A stretch of DNA of 64,000 nucleotides from Cacajao melanocephalus (taxonomy: Eukaryota; Chordata; Mammalia; Primates; Pitheciidae), in assembly GCA_963573385.1 (NCBI GenBank), contig CAUYLG010005183.1, positions 1 through 64,000 of the forward strand. Direction: 5' to 3'. Both the position numbers and the translations under genes were made by a program. Below are positions 38,039 to 49,483 of the stretch, one piece after another. The notes beneath the pieces were generated by a model. It did not search any database. It was not told the origin of the DNA and saw nothing but the letters and a program-made list of their open reading frames with translations. Numbering within the stretch: the first letter of the stretch is position 1; the number at the start of each line of letters is the position of its first letter.

Positions 38039-38393
38039 GGTAATTTATAAGAACAGAAATTTACTGTGTAATTTATGAAAAGAGAAATTTATTTTCTGAG
38101 AGTTCTGGAGGCTGGAAAGTTCAAAATCAAGGTGCTGGTGGATTTCGTGTCTGATGAAAGCTCATTCCCAATAGACGGCGCCATATCAGGTGTCTTCACG
38201 TGCTGGAAGAGCTGAAGTGCAAAAGGAACAAACAGCTCTCTTATACCTCTTTAATGAAGTCATTAATCCATCATGAGGGCAGAGCCTTCATGACCTAATT
38301 ACCTCTTAAAGGCCCCACCTCTGAATACTGTTGCATTGGGAAATAAGTCTCAGCATGAATTTGGGAGGAGACACAAACATTTAAAAAATAGCA
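37966..38393 (-). mobile_element. MLT1-type (ERVL-MaLR) solo LTR
   Basis: On the minus strand it begins TG and ends CA, and follows the MLT1 consensus: 'tttgtgtctcctcccaaatt', 'gaggtggggcctttaagagg', 'taattaggtcatgaaggctc', 'ccagcctccagaactctcag', an AATAAA, and 'ttgttatagcaacacatgtg' near the end. Five-base flanks 'ggaag' (37961-37965) and 'gcaag' (38394-38398) look like a decayed duplication. It carries an expanded CA run and a ~30-bp internal duplication at 38038-38097. There is no internal retroviral sequence. Confidence 0.85.
38000..38036 (+). repeat. (CA)n microsatellite
   Basis: About 18 uninterrupted CA units within the MLT1-type LTR. Confidence 0.97.
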
Positions 38394-38398
38394 GCAAG

Positions 38399-39869
38399 TG
38401 TGGGACCCTTCCTTGTTTAAAACTCTTGAACCGTCAATGTGAAGTGTGGATAAAAACTAATCATTTTTCCCACCTAACACATTCCTTCTAATACCTTCCT
38501 TGACCCTTCTGTGACTCAGACGTAATAGTACATTTCACTACCAGTTACTAGGAGTGTTAAATGAGGTGATAATGTGGAATAACCCTGCTAAGAGCCTAGA
38601 ATGTGAAAGAATTGATTTTGGTCACATTTCTAAATAATGTGGAACCAGTCTAGTTCCTTAAAATGTGTGATCCTCTTAGATGGGAATGAATTGAGCTTTA
38701 AACCTGAAAGGAACATCTTCCTCTTTTAGGCATGTCAGAATATTTTGTTGAGGGGTACCCAACGTGTTCCTCACAGCTTGAGGTAATTAAAGCAGCTGCA
38801 CACTGGGCAGTGTACATATTTCTTTGAAGCTTCTACTAGTAGGCTTCTTTATTGCATCTTCTGATGATTTAAGTGGATTCTTCTTGATTCCCGTCATGGT
38901 AATAAAGCACCCATGTTGGCTTGAGTAAGTGTAGGTGCATTGTAGTGCAACTAATGATGTCTGAACAAGGTTCACACCTGTCAACCTTCATTCTTTCACT
39001 ATGAGACTAGCAGGCATTTCCTAAGATGCCAAACCTTAAATTGTGTGAGTCCTACAAATGATAGTATGTTGACCTTGTATATTCAGAGTGTTTGCACAGA
39101 CGGTTGCTGACTGCAGGTAGGTACCAGCAGAGACTTGAGTGCAAAAAAACCTAAATGCTGACGTAGGAGGCATTAGGAAGAGCCTCAGGCACACAGAGAA
39201 AATGTATCAGATCAATAATCGGCCAATCACTTCTCTGAGTTTATCCAGTTCTTCACCTCTCACACAGTGAACAGCAAATCTGATTTCTCTTATATGGCCA
39301 TCTACATGGGAGGATACAGAGGGCTAAAGAATGCCCTGTTGAATTCCTAAAATTCCACCAGTCAAGGTTCCTCCAAGGAAGAATGACATTCTAAGCATAT
39401 TAGCTCTGTCGATCTCTGCTCCTTTGAAAAGATAGAAATTTCAGAGTAAGTTTTGATAAGTGGGAGATTTCAGAGAGGGTTAGAGTAGCCTGGAGAAGTG
39501 AGCGAGGGAGAAGAGAGGTCTTCAATGGAGACAGAAATGAACTAGTGACAGCTTTTCTATTCTCCACTTTTCTTTATTTCCGGGAGTGGCTCTGCTTTCT
39601 GTGTTATGTTAGACCAGGAGTCAGAAAGCACCAAACCTGTAGAGATCCTGTGGAGCTCCATATTTTCCGTTACCAGGACACAGATCTGATACTTCAAGGT
39701 CCACAGGAGTAATATTACTATTCAGAACAGAGGCATAAATACTTGTGATTCATTGGAGAGATCTCATGCCCCCTTCTCTCCTTTCTTTCCTCCTTCCTTC
39801 CTCTCTTTCTTTGCTTATTAACTTTTTTAAATATATAGTTGCCAGATCTCTTTATGGTGGCCTATTTCC
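38399..39869. other. unique non-coding DNA
   Basis: No named repeat. It contains a C/T-rich stretch at about 39771-39818. Confidence 0.5.
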
Positions 39870-39995
39870 ATATCAAAATTTCATCCACAGTAAGATACAG
39901 TTTAGCGATTTTTAGTGCACGTATATAGTTGTGCAATAATCCCCCAAATCCCATTTCAAAGTGCTTCCCCTCATTCCTGCCCAATTTATTTCTAG
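39870..39995. repeat. possible L1-derived fragment
   Basis: 'acagtttagcgatttttagt', 'gtatatagttgtgcaataat' and 'cccctcattcctgcccaat' resemble a common L1-associated stretch in antisense. Low confidence. Confidence 0.35.
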
Positions 39996-40026
39996 TTAGC
40001 ATACAAAACCCCCTTTAAAACTGGCC

Positions 40027-40250
40027 GATCCTGGTTAAGCATCCTGAATCTGAAATTTTCAATTTTAAAATACTTCAAAAACCTAAACTTTTTGAGCGCC
40101 AACGTGATGCTCAACAAAAATGCTCATTGAAGCATTTTGTAGTTTGTATTTTAGAATTTGGGATGCTTAATAGGTATGATATAAATACTCAAAATTTTAA
40201 AAATCTGAAATTCGAAGTACTTCTAGTCCCAAGCATGTTGAATGAGAGAT
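40027..40250. mobile_element. Tigger-type (MER44-like) DNA transposon fossil
   Basis: 'ggttaagcatcctgaatctg', 'ctaaactttttgagcgccaa', 'cgtgatgctcaac', 'tttgggatgcttaatagg' and the other end 'cttctagtcccaagcatgtt' fit the Tigger-related short elements. The copy is internally rearranged or truncated and has no transposase. Confidence 0.65.
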
Positions 40251-40589
40251 AGGGAACGTTCTTCTATTTGAACACCAAGAAAGCATGTTTTACAATCTCT
40301 TATTCTAAAAATGTATTTAATTTTTTTTCCAGTTTCTATGATAATAAAATTGCTATGGCATAAGAAGAAATAGAGAAATGGAAAAAAGAGATAACGCTTT
40401 CTAGCTATAAGCCCTGTTTGCACGAGCTGATCCTCTTTCCCATACTTTGACGTTCTATGCTGAGATCTGAGGACATAGAGCATGTTGTGGGTGGTAGAGA
40501 AGAAAGAATCTGCTTCTTGGGTTACATATGCCCTAAACTGTAGTTATTAACCTAGTTGCCAGTAAATTGGAACAATAATAGTAATAATC

Positions 40590-40790
40590 TCTGCTATATG
40601 TTGACTATACATTCTATTTTATTCCCTTTAGGTGCATTATCTCATTTAAGCCTCACCATGGGCTGTCTCCCTTTATATAGATTAGAAAACTGAGGCTCAG
40701 ATAGATCAAATAAATGTTTCAAAGTCACCCCACCATAGATGTCAAGGCCAGGGATCAAACCAAGACCTGTCTCACAGCTCAGCCTATACT
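40590..40790 (-). repeat. MIR SINE, antisense
   Basis: 'gtgcattatctcatttaagc', 'ctcaccatgggctgtctccc', 'agaaaactgaggctcagata', 'gccagggatcaaaccaagac'. Confidence 0.85.
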
Positions 40791-41026
40791 TTAAAGAACA
40801 CACTTTATACATCTCTATACAAATGAATCAAGGTATGGCGATCAAGGAGCATCTTAATTGTCAGTGGTCTGCCCCTATTACTAGGTAGAAAAATTGAAAA
40901 TATGTGGCCCCAGAGGAAAAAAGTAAGCCAACATTATTTTTAACAGCTACCCCAAAATGGCAGGAATAAAAAGCAATTTAAGGCGAGAATGCTTATGGTT
41001 TTGAAAGTTTTGAGACTTTTCTTAGA

Positions 41027-41095
41027 TACTTTAAGTTCTGGGGTACACGTGCAGAACGTGCAGGTTTGTTACATAGGTATACGAGTGCCATGGTG
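41027..41095 (-). repeat. short L1P-type 3' end, antisense
   Basis: 'tactttaagttctggggtac', 'gtgcagaacgtgcaggtttg', 'ttacataggtatacgagtgc' is the 3' UTR terminus of a primate-age L1. It is only ~70 bp long, which fits severe 5' truncation on insertion. There is no long poly-T at the left edge. Confidence 0.8.
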
Positions 41096-41416
41096 GTCAT
41101 GCCAGTGTTTGAGGCTAAACGAGAGAGCAAGACAGCACATGTGCACGCTACAGCTTGATTCACCTTTGGTGACTCTGCACCTGGGAATGAAGTTCACCAG
41201 GAATCTGTGGTAGTGGTTAGGGAGACATCCTAACTTGGCTGCTGGAATAAACTTGGAATATATCATGACTATATAGCAATTGGGAGGGTATAAGAGGGGC
41301 ATTGTCTGAAGTGGTCTCTCCCTCAGCTAACTCCTTGGTGTAGCACTCATGTGTCATTGAACACATAAACACTGCCTTGCATTCAATTGTTTCCATGTAG
41401 CTGTTTTATTATCTGT

Positions 41417-41590
41417 CCCCATGGTTCTCAAAGTTGGTGAAGTACAGCAATTGTGGGAGACACTTATTAAAAGAATAGGTATCTGCTCTCCTCAGAAATT
41501 TTTTACACAATCGTCCTGAGAAAAGGTTCAGACACATGTATTTTTATAAAGCTTTCCTGTGATTCTTGGAATGAACCAAATGTGAGATTT
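41417..41590. mobile_element. possible MER5-like fossil
   Basis: 'catggttctcaaagttggtg', 'gggagacacttattaaaaga' and 'ataaagctttcctgtgattc' have the layout of MER5-group elements but are strongly diverged. Confidence 0.45.
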
Positions 41591-41596
41591 GTTGCT

Positions 41597-41705
41597 CTTT
41601 AAAACCATAAGTCCATGAGGGTACTTTGTTTCCTAGCCGCTCACAGAGTGCTTCACAGGGAGTGAAATTCAGTAGATACTTGTTGACTGAAGGAGGAAAT
41701 AAATG
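41597..41705 (+). repeat. L2 LINE 3' end
   Basis: 'ataagtccatgagggtactt', 'tgtttcctagccgctcacag', 'cagtagatacttgttgactg' is a sense L2 terminus. Confidence 0.75.
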
Positions 41706-41709
41706 GGTA

Positions 41710-41800
41710 TTGTAGCTTCCTTGAGGTCAACAATCATGAAACTTGCCTCCCACAGTGGCAGTAAATAGTGATCAATAACTGTTTACTGATTTATTAGTTT
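41710..41800 (+). repeat. second L2 LINE 3' end
   Basis: 'gtagcttccttgaggtcaac', 'gtggcagtaaatagtgatca', 'ataactgtttactgat' is a second L2 3' terminus directly after the first, in the same orientation. Confidence 0.6.
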
Positions 41801-42379
41801 TAAACCTATGTTTTATTTTTTCTTTTTGTTTAGCTCTGAGCAAACGGCTATGAATTTGCTTGAAGTTTTGTGTTCTAAAAGACCTGATGCCTATGTAGTG
41901 AGGTGAGGTGGTGGGTATAGCATCCAGGAACTGATGTTGAGTAGTTTCAGGAGTTTATTTATCCAAAGTCTGAGAAGAAGACCATTTCCCATATTTTGCA
42001 AGTTTATTTTGCTCTAGTACAGTGAATAATTGTCCTGGGGGGACTAGATGGCATAGGAGAATATTAATCTTAGATTTTCATTTCCTGTAAAATAATTTCC
42101 CACTTATTACATTCAGTGAGAGTACTTTGGGTTTCAGGAAATATGCATATTTTATCACAGCCAGTCCAAATGTATCTGAAACTCAGGAGTCAAGAGGGGC
42201 AGGTGCAGGCATTTAGGTAAGCCAGGAGATGCCAAGGTAGGCTGTGAGAGGACTGAAGGTAGAGGTAGATGGGGTCACCTGGAGTCTCCACACCTTGTGC
42301 AGCATTGTCAAATTTTAGGCTTGAGCTTTAAAAGAAATTCGTAATAGGAAAGTATTAAAAATTAAAATGACAATAATAA

Positions 42380-42510
42380 TAATCAATGGCTAGCATTTTT
42401 CAAGCTCCTCACTATGTACAAGGCAATATACTGAGCTCTTTCACATATCATGTTGTATTACTGATTTTTAGAGAGCCCAGTGAGGTAGTATAGTGTATTA
42501 TAGGTGAGAA
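42380..42510 (-). repeat. MIR fragment, antisense
   Basis: 'tagcatttttcaagctcctc', 'actatgtacaaggcaatata', 'cccagtgaggtagtatagtg'. Confidence 0.65.
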
Positions 42511-42529
42511 CATCTCAATTAAGATCGAG

Positions 42530-42830
42530 TTTAAGAAAAAAATATTTTCACTCATGGAACAGAAAAGAAGTCCAGAGTAACTTCAGACATGTTAGATTTC
42601 AGAGGCTCAAATAATGTCACAGTTCCCTTCTCTTACCGGTTACCTTCTCTTCCCTATTACCTTTCTCTATGTGGTGATGAAGGTGGCCCCCAGCAGCTCC
42701 AACTTAATGTTCTTTGAAGATCAAATCCAATGGAAAAGAAGGTTCTTTTCCTACAGAGTCAAGGAAATCCACAATATCATGCTTACTTCTGACATCAACT
42801 GCAAAGTTTCAGGGTCCCTAAGATGACTCT
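42530..42830 (+). repeat. old interspersed repeat, same family as 22335-22700
   Basis: 'acagaaaagaagtccagagt', 'ggctcaaataatgtcacagt', 'ctctatgtggtgatgaaggt' and 'ggcccccagcagctccaact' follow the same consensus order as the copy at 22335. It is decayed and non-coding. Confidence 0.55.
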
Positions 42831-42839
42831 CATTTTCCA

Positions 42840-43400
42840 TAATTCACCAAAATGGCTCACAGCACTCACTGAAATCTGTTATACTCACAGTTACAGTTTC
42901 TTACAGTGAAAGCATGCATATTAAAATGAATCAATAGAAGATACTCATGGAACGGGTTTAGGAAAGTTCCCCAGACAGAATTCCCAGTTGTCCTCTCCCA
43001 ATGTAGTCATGGGCAGGGCTAACTTTCCGAGGAACAGTGTATGACAGTACACACGGAACACTGCCAACCAGGGTATCTTTCCTGAGCCTTGACGTCCAGA
43101 ATTTTAATTTGGGGCTCAGTCACAAAGACATAATTGACCACCCTTGTGGCTGACCATTAGTCTCCAGTCCCTCCGGAGGTCAAGCTAATACTACATGGTC
43201 CAAAACCTCCATCATAAATCACATGATTAGACTGTACAGTTTGGCCCAAAGCCCCTAAGTTTAAAAAAAGAAAAGACACTTGTATCAGTCAGGATATTCC
43301 AAGGGCTTTGCAGTCACCTCCCAGAAGCTGAGGGCAAAAGATACCTTTTTGGGTAAGGTTAATTCTTTACTAACACTTCCCCAGTGTTCTAATAAAAGCC
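42840..43400 (-). repeat. possible ancient LTR, antisense
   Basis: 'tggctcacagcactcactga', 'gagccttgacgtccagaatt', 'ctccggaggtcaagctaata', 'ccataaatcacatgattag'-like text and 'caggatattccaagggcttt' resemble the reverse of an old LTR that I cannot name. The boundaries are uncertain. Confidence 0.45.
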
Positions 43401-43890
43401 TGGCCTCCATTGTGTTCATGGACCCATTCCTGAAGCAATTGCTCTAACACAGAGATGAACATGCTAACGGACTAGGCCTCCGGATGGGGCCATTCACCTT
43501 ACCCACCACATAGCACAAGAGCAAGGAATGGTGGTTCTCCCAGAAAACTGGACATTTATCAAGATATTTCAGCAGTAAATAAAATAAGAAGACAGTAGTC
43601 TGTTAACTCACGGAAAGGCTGCGTAGTAAAAATAAAATACTAAATTCCCCTTATTTTGATTTGATGTGCTATCATTAACAAGTCCACAGGAAAATGAACT
43701 AAAAGTGACTTAATAAGTGCATTTTAAAAAAGAGAGACAGAACCTCTTAAAATATGACATATGTGACTTAGGGAAAAGGGAGAATAATAGCAAGTTGATG
43801 AAGAGGCTCTATACGTGATCACTTATGCAAATTTCTCTCCAAGAATGAATTTGTCTCATTTCCCTAAGGCAACATGAAAACTCCCTAGAG

Positions 43891-44050
43891 CAGTGGATTC
43901 TAAACTTGTAGCGCATTAGAAATACCTGGGGAGCTTTTAAAATCCTGATGCCCAGGTCACACCCATACCAGTGACATTAGAATGTGTAGGAATGGGATCC
44001 ACACAACTGTGTTTTTAAAAGATCCCCAGGAGATTTGGAAACTACTGTAA
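43891..44050 (+). mobile_element. MER5A hAT fossil
   Basis: 'cagtggattctaaacttgta', 'cctggggagcttttaaaatc', 'ctgatgcccaggtcacaccc', 'aaaagatccccaggagattt' run nearly the whole length of MER5A, between decayed terminal inverted repeats. Non-autonomous and inactive. Confidence 0.9.
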
Positions 44051-44281
44051 TAGATACTGAAACAACAGCAAACGCTACTAATCTGAATGCTAGTTTCCAA
44101 TATGACCAAACTTACCTAATTAAATGGACACCATTGAATCATCACTGGCAGAAGAACTGCTCTTGAGTCTCAACAGGATGTAGTGTAGAACCTGAGTTGG
44201 AGAAATATGCGTTCAAACCATGGCTTTTACGATTTACTTTTTCACAACACTTACTAGTTGGGCCTTGAGGAAGCAACTTAA

Positions 44282-44619
<338 letters not shown>

Positions 44620-44631
44620 ACATGGAACTTC

Positions 44632-47240
44632 TGAAAGAAAGTACATAGAAAGTACCTGGCATAGCAAATGTCAACTTTCTTCCTTATACTACTACCTTTA
44701 TTGTAAGAGAAATAGAAACCCCTTGTCTTTTTTTCCTGCCTTTCAGCCTTTGTTACATTGGGTTGTTTTGTTTTGTTTTTGACATGTCTATGTAGGATTT
44801 TTAAAGGTGTATCTTTATCAATAATGCAAAACTTAAAAGTTGTCCTTGTCAATAAATACGTTTGTTCTCTTAAATATTGGGAACCCCAGAAGGAGTTGTC
44901 CTATTCATTCAGTCATTTATCCATACAATATTTGTAAAGTATCTATGACAATATTTCATTAATACTAAAATGCACTCATTTGCAAGATATATCATTATTT
45001 TATAGATGAATAAGAAAGGGAAAAACTCAGCCAATTAAACTATGCCATACCCTCAGTTACAAGAGGGATTCCTATTTCAGAAGTCTTAAGCTGAGCAAAG
45101 AAATGTACAAAATAACATCAGTGAAAAGCAGTCAGTGTGGAATTAATCCTCCGGGATGCTAGGTATAGGACACAAAGTTATACAAGACACTGTTTCAGTC
45201 ATGGGGGACAGAAAAGAACCAAGATCCACCATTGGCATCAACCCGCTCACTCCCAAGAAGAGAGTCAACTCCAGTTTCATCCAGAGAAAATTCTTTTTCA
45301 TGCCCCTTTTAGATCATTAAATGTCATACACTGATCACTGTTTCACCTTTGAGAAATACAGTGACCCGTTTAAATGGTCCCATTTTTAAATCACTTTTCT
45401 TCAAATAGGGCCAGTTTTAAATGGCTGTATGTCATCCCACCCATGGATGAGAGTGAAAATGGCTCTCATTATTTCCGCAGATCACATAAGCCATGCTGTA
45501 GGAGAGCAGGAGGGAGAAGGTATAGGAAATTCAATTTGATGATCACATGATCTTTCTTCCCCTGAACCTCCCCATTCAACTGAAGATTTTGTGTCGTGAT
45601 CCCAAATGGGTCAAAATACAAGCTTGGAAAAGTTTTCTGAATAGTCTTTCTCTATTCTATATATATTTAATACAGATATGCCCCATTTCTCTTTCCTTAC
45701 ATTGAAGCCTTCTTGGCCAGAAATGTGCCTAGGTTGGCTAATTTTTTTTAAGTAGTTGGCAAAATATGTCCCCAGGTGGAGGTAAAGTGTTAGGGGAAGA
45801 TTTTTGGGACAAGTGTACCATCAGTGATTCTGACTCACCCCATTGAAATGTGATCTTTGTATGTAGCTTGGGGAATTAAATTTTGGTGATAGAAAAATAA
45901 AATTCCAAAAAGAGAAAGAGAGACTAAAAATAATAGTCTCTTCAAATCCAAATGAGAATTCTACTAACAGCGTCTTGGTGCGCCATGCCAGGCCCATGCT
46001 CCAGTCAATAGAGATTTTCTTTTGAAGGTAAGCAATTTAGAGAATGAATCTGCTCTGCCGTCTGGTTGGAGGATGGGTGCCAAGGTTAGATCTTTAAGGA
46101 AATAATCTTATTAGTCCCTCTTATTAAGGAAGCCTCTGCACTGAGTAGACTTTGAACCTGCCTGATGAAAAGTAGGTCTTGTCAAACAGCTCACAGCTCC
46201 TAGTGAAAAGGTTGAACTTTGTTGGTTTAGATCATCCAATCCAAATGCAAACATGTTTCTAAGCTTCTGTTTGCATACTCTGGGAGAAAAAAAGACTTCC
46301 TCTTTCTCCCAGACTCTGACACTAATAGCATTCCCAGGCGATGGCAGCTCCCGTGGAAATTACTAAATCACTGTGTTAGTGGCTCATACAGAAAGGCAAA
46401 AGTTTCCAGTGTAACTCGAAATGTGAAGCTTCCAATTGTCACTGTTTGGGTCCTTTTATTTCTTTAAATCTTCATTTTTTTTTCTCCTTAACGGATCCTG
46501 GTCTTCCCGTTTCTCCACCGTTACATCCCCGTACTGACCCCATCTGAAAGCTGTAAGGCTGAAATTTTGACAGCTTTGTCATTTTCATAGCTGTGAAGGT
46601 TGATGTTAAGCTTACAGGGTTATTGCTCTCCAGGAATACTTTACTACATAATCAAGCAGAAAGTCAAGCGAGGTGGAGAGAGAAAAAAAAACTCTAATTA
46701 AATCAGAAAGGGCTGACTTGTGCCCTAAGAAATGCATGCAACTTCAGGGAGAGCCATGCTTGTATCCAAGTGCAACAATTGGCCCCAGTTAGGGGCCGCA
46801 CTTGTCACAACGGACAACAAAGAAATTGCCACTAAAGCAAGCAGCTCCTTGAAGAACTGGCTTCATTCTTTGCTTTTACCCTACCATTAAGGCCCTTCTC
46901 AAATCAGATTAAGGCGCTGTAACACATAGTTTCATTAGAGTAATGGAAAAAGGAGAGCAAGCTCTTTTCTTACATCTGCTCCTTTGGTTCCTGAGATTTG
47001 TGGCTTCTGGATACCAGCCTGGTATGTAATGCAACAGACAATAGTGGCCACATGGAATGAAAGACACATCTGAGACTTATGCTACTGAGAACAGAATTGA
47101 GAAGAGCCTTACTCCAAATTTTTGCATGATGTGTCCCTGCAAGGAGGAACCAGACACTGTGTAGAATTCTGAGGGTGTAGAATTCTCAGGATTTGCACAA
47201 ACTGTGCATTTTAGTTCAGCAAATCCTACCTGAGACCTAC
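44632..47240. other. unique DNA, repeat-poor
   Basis: 2.6 kb with no transposable element I can recognise. 46000-46950 is notably free of low-complexity sequence and contains SOX/TCF-like 'acaacaaag' text at 46814-46822. It would be a reasonable place to look for conserved non-coding elements, but conservation cannot be judged here. Confidence 0.5.
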
Positions 47241-47647
47241 TGATACAGTTTGGATATGTGTGCCCTCTAATCTCATGTTACATTGTAACCTTCAGTGTTG
47301 GAGGTAGGGTCTGATGTGAGGTGTTTGAGTCATGGGGATGGATCTCTCATGGCTTGGTGCTGTCCTTGCAATAGTGAGTGCTTGTGAGATCTGGTTGTTT
47401 AAGTGTGTGGCATGCACACTTCCCTCACTCTCTTTCTTGCTTCTGACCCTACCATGTGATGTGCCAGCTTCCACTTCACCTTCTGCCATGAGTAAAAGCT
47501 CCCTGAGGCCTCCCCAAAAGCCAAGCAGAGGCAGATGCCATGCTTCTTGTACAACCTGCAGAACCATCAGCCACTTAAACCTCTTTTCTTTATAAATTAC
47601 CCAGTCACAGGCATTTCTTTACGGAAATACAAGAACGACCTAATACA
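47241..47647 (+). mobile_element. MST-type (ERVL-MaLR) solo LTR
   Basis: It begins 'tgatacagtttggatatgtg' and ends 'gacctaataca', with TG...CA ends and a perfect 5-bp duplication 'cctac' at 47236-47240 and 47648-47652. Internal blocks include 'cttggtgctgtccttgcaat', 'gagatctggttgtttaag' and 'ctctttataaattaccc'-like text near the 3' end. It has no internal region and no coding capacity. The overlapping 87- and 91-codon frames are spurious. Confidence 0.93.
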
Positions 47648-47718
47648 CCTACTGTGTGCTAACTATCTGGCAAGACATTAATGGTTCAAAGAAGTCATAG
47701 ATAGAGTTCTGTGTTTAA

Positions 47719-47847
47719 CCCATTTATGCTAGAGGTTGCAGTTTCTGTGTGTGAAAAATCAGACCTTGGTGATGACCTTGAGCAGTAGGATATAAATAAC
47801 TCCCATAAGCTTAGCATTCCAATAATGGAACGTTAGGCATAAATGGG
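47719..47847. mobile_element. piggyBac-type miniature element
   Basis: A 129-bp element bounded by TTAA on both sides (47715-47718 and 47848-47851). Terminal repeats 'cccatttatgc' and 'gcataaatggg' are perfectly inverted over 11 bp. Insertion at TTAA with duplication of that tetramer, and CCC/GGG ends, are diagnostic of the piggyBac superfamily. Size and ends suggest the primate MER75/MER85 group. There is no transposase. Confidence 0.85.
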
Positions 47848-47914
47848 TTAATAGGGGTTTAAAAGAGATGAGCAAATACTACATATATAAGGTGGGATCA
47901 TCATAACTGTAAAA

Positions 47915-47995
47915 ATTATTGAGCAGCTACTATGTGCAGGTCACTGGTTTAAGTGCTTTGCCGAGAACAACTTATTTAATATAAAGGTTAGACTA
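47915..47995 (-). repeat. MIR 3' fragment, antisense
   Basis: 'ttattgagcagctactatgt', 'gcaggtcactggtttaagtg', 'acttatttaatataaaggtt'. Confidence 0.7.
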
Positions 47996-48049
47996 ATATG
48001 CCTGGAGCACATAGGCAAGGACGTCAGCTCAGCTGTGGAAGGTAGAGGA

Positions 48050-48395
48050 CATGGAACGTTCCCTGCAAAAAGGGATTTAAATGTGTCCTGAAGGATGGAT
48101 AAGAATTATACCCTATGTTTAAAAAGTAGAGGAGTGGAAGATAAAACCTCTCTAAATTTAGTAAACTTCATAAATAAAGACTTAAAGTGCACATAAGATG
48201 AGATCATCCAAGAAATGTGGTATTCCTGCAGCACAAAGCAAAGGCAGGTGGTAGGGAAGGGGCTGAAGATGATGGAATGTGATGAAGGCTTTGTCCTGTC
48301 GGTGAGGGAGCCGAGGGAGAATTTTTAAGTCGGGCTGATGTTTAGATTTCCATTTGGAAAGACTAGGGCACTGCTTCTGTCCCTGCTGAAGTAAT
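48050..48395 (-). repeat. L2 LINE fragment, antisense
   Basis: 'gtgtcctgaaggatggataa', 'gcagcacaaagcaaaggcag', 'gatgaaggctttgtcctgtc', 'gggagccgagggagaatttt' and 'tttagatttccatttggaaa' keep the antisense L2 order. Confidence 0.65.
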
Positions 48396-48991
48396 AATTG
48401 TGCAAGTTTGCCTCATAGACCTGGCTTGAAGACAATCCACCCTCCGAGGGCGGCCACTGCCCCTGGAGGGGGATCTGTGTGGAACCCTCAGAATCAGGCA
48501 TCACAACATTCTATTTGTTAACTTAAATGAGAGGAATGAAGATTTTTTGTTTCTTTAATTTATTGGTGAATGCCACTCATGGAAATTTAATGCTTCTGTA
48601 TCAAATCAAATGCGCCAGGATTTCTTAGAAAGAGTTGCATCCTTTAAGCACCAGCCTGGAGTGTGTCCCCTGCTGATATCCTTTTATGTCTACGGAAAAG
48701 ACCCTCCATGGACAGTTGGCTGCATCAGATAGTAACTCCTTCTTCGCCAGGCTTGCACGTGAGGATACCTGTGTCTTACACTCACAGGCCAAAGAAAACC
48801 ATCTTTCTGAGCAATGCCTGTCTTTGATGGCCAGGTGATATGATCAAGGGACAAGGCAAATGAGAAAGGCAGTGACAGGGGAGAGGGACAGAAGAGAAGC
48901 AATAATATGCTGTGAACCACAGTGAGGGACCTGACGCCACACGGACTGGTGACCGCATCCCTGGGATTCATTCCACTGAGACTTAGCACTG

Positions 48992-49011
48992 CAAAAAAAA
49001 AAAAAAAAAAA
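48992..49011 (+). repeat. poly-A run
   Basis: About 20 adenines. No retroelement or transcript copy is recognised upstream and no clear target-site duplication was found. Confidence 0.85.
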
Positions 49012-49444
49012 GGCAGGCTACAGGGCGTAAGAAATATGAAATAATTTATCAGGCCAGAAAGTTAGACTCATTTCCTTTTTAACCATTTTGCTGCAGGTTA
49101 AACTTTCCTTCGTGCTTCTGTAGGGCTGCTGCCGGAAATACAAAGGCTTGCATCCAGCGTTGGAAAGTGCCAGACTTTCCCGGCCACCTTTGCTAGGGGT
49201 GGAAGCTCCATTTCTTGATGAGCAGTGGCTGGGCCTCTGCATTCTGAAGATGTGTGCATCCCAGTTAGTAGAGATGAGGTGAGGTTTTAAGATTGTATGA
49301 GTCTCCAAAATATTTCTAGCAGTGAAAAAAAGAAGTCAAGCCAATCCAGATGAATGATTTGGAAGGCTTTCAGAGGAAGGGAAAATATTATATGTCTGCA
49401 CAGGGTTCTGAAAAAGGGTCCCTTTGCTGAAGAGCTTAAAAGTT

Positions 49445-49447
<3 letters not shown>

Positions 49448-49481
<34 letters not shown>
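49448..49481 (+). repeat. (CA)n microsatellite
   Basis: 17 uninterrupted CA units, likely length-polymorphic. Confidence 0.97.

Positions 49482-49483
<2 letters not shown>

Noticed and set aside
48455..48475. Second CTCF-like site on the minus strand ('ccctccaggggcagtgg')
   Set aside because: It has one G too few in the core.
48690..49011. Processed pseudogene ending in the poly-A at 48992
   Set aside because: No AATAAA close to the tail, no clear target-site duplication and no recognised parent sequence.
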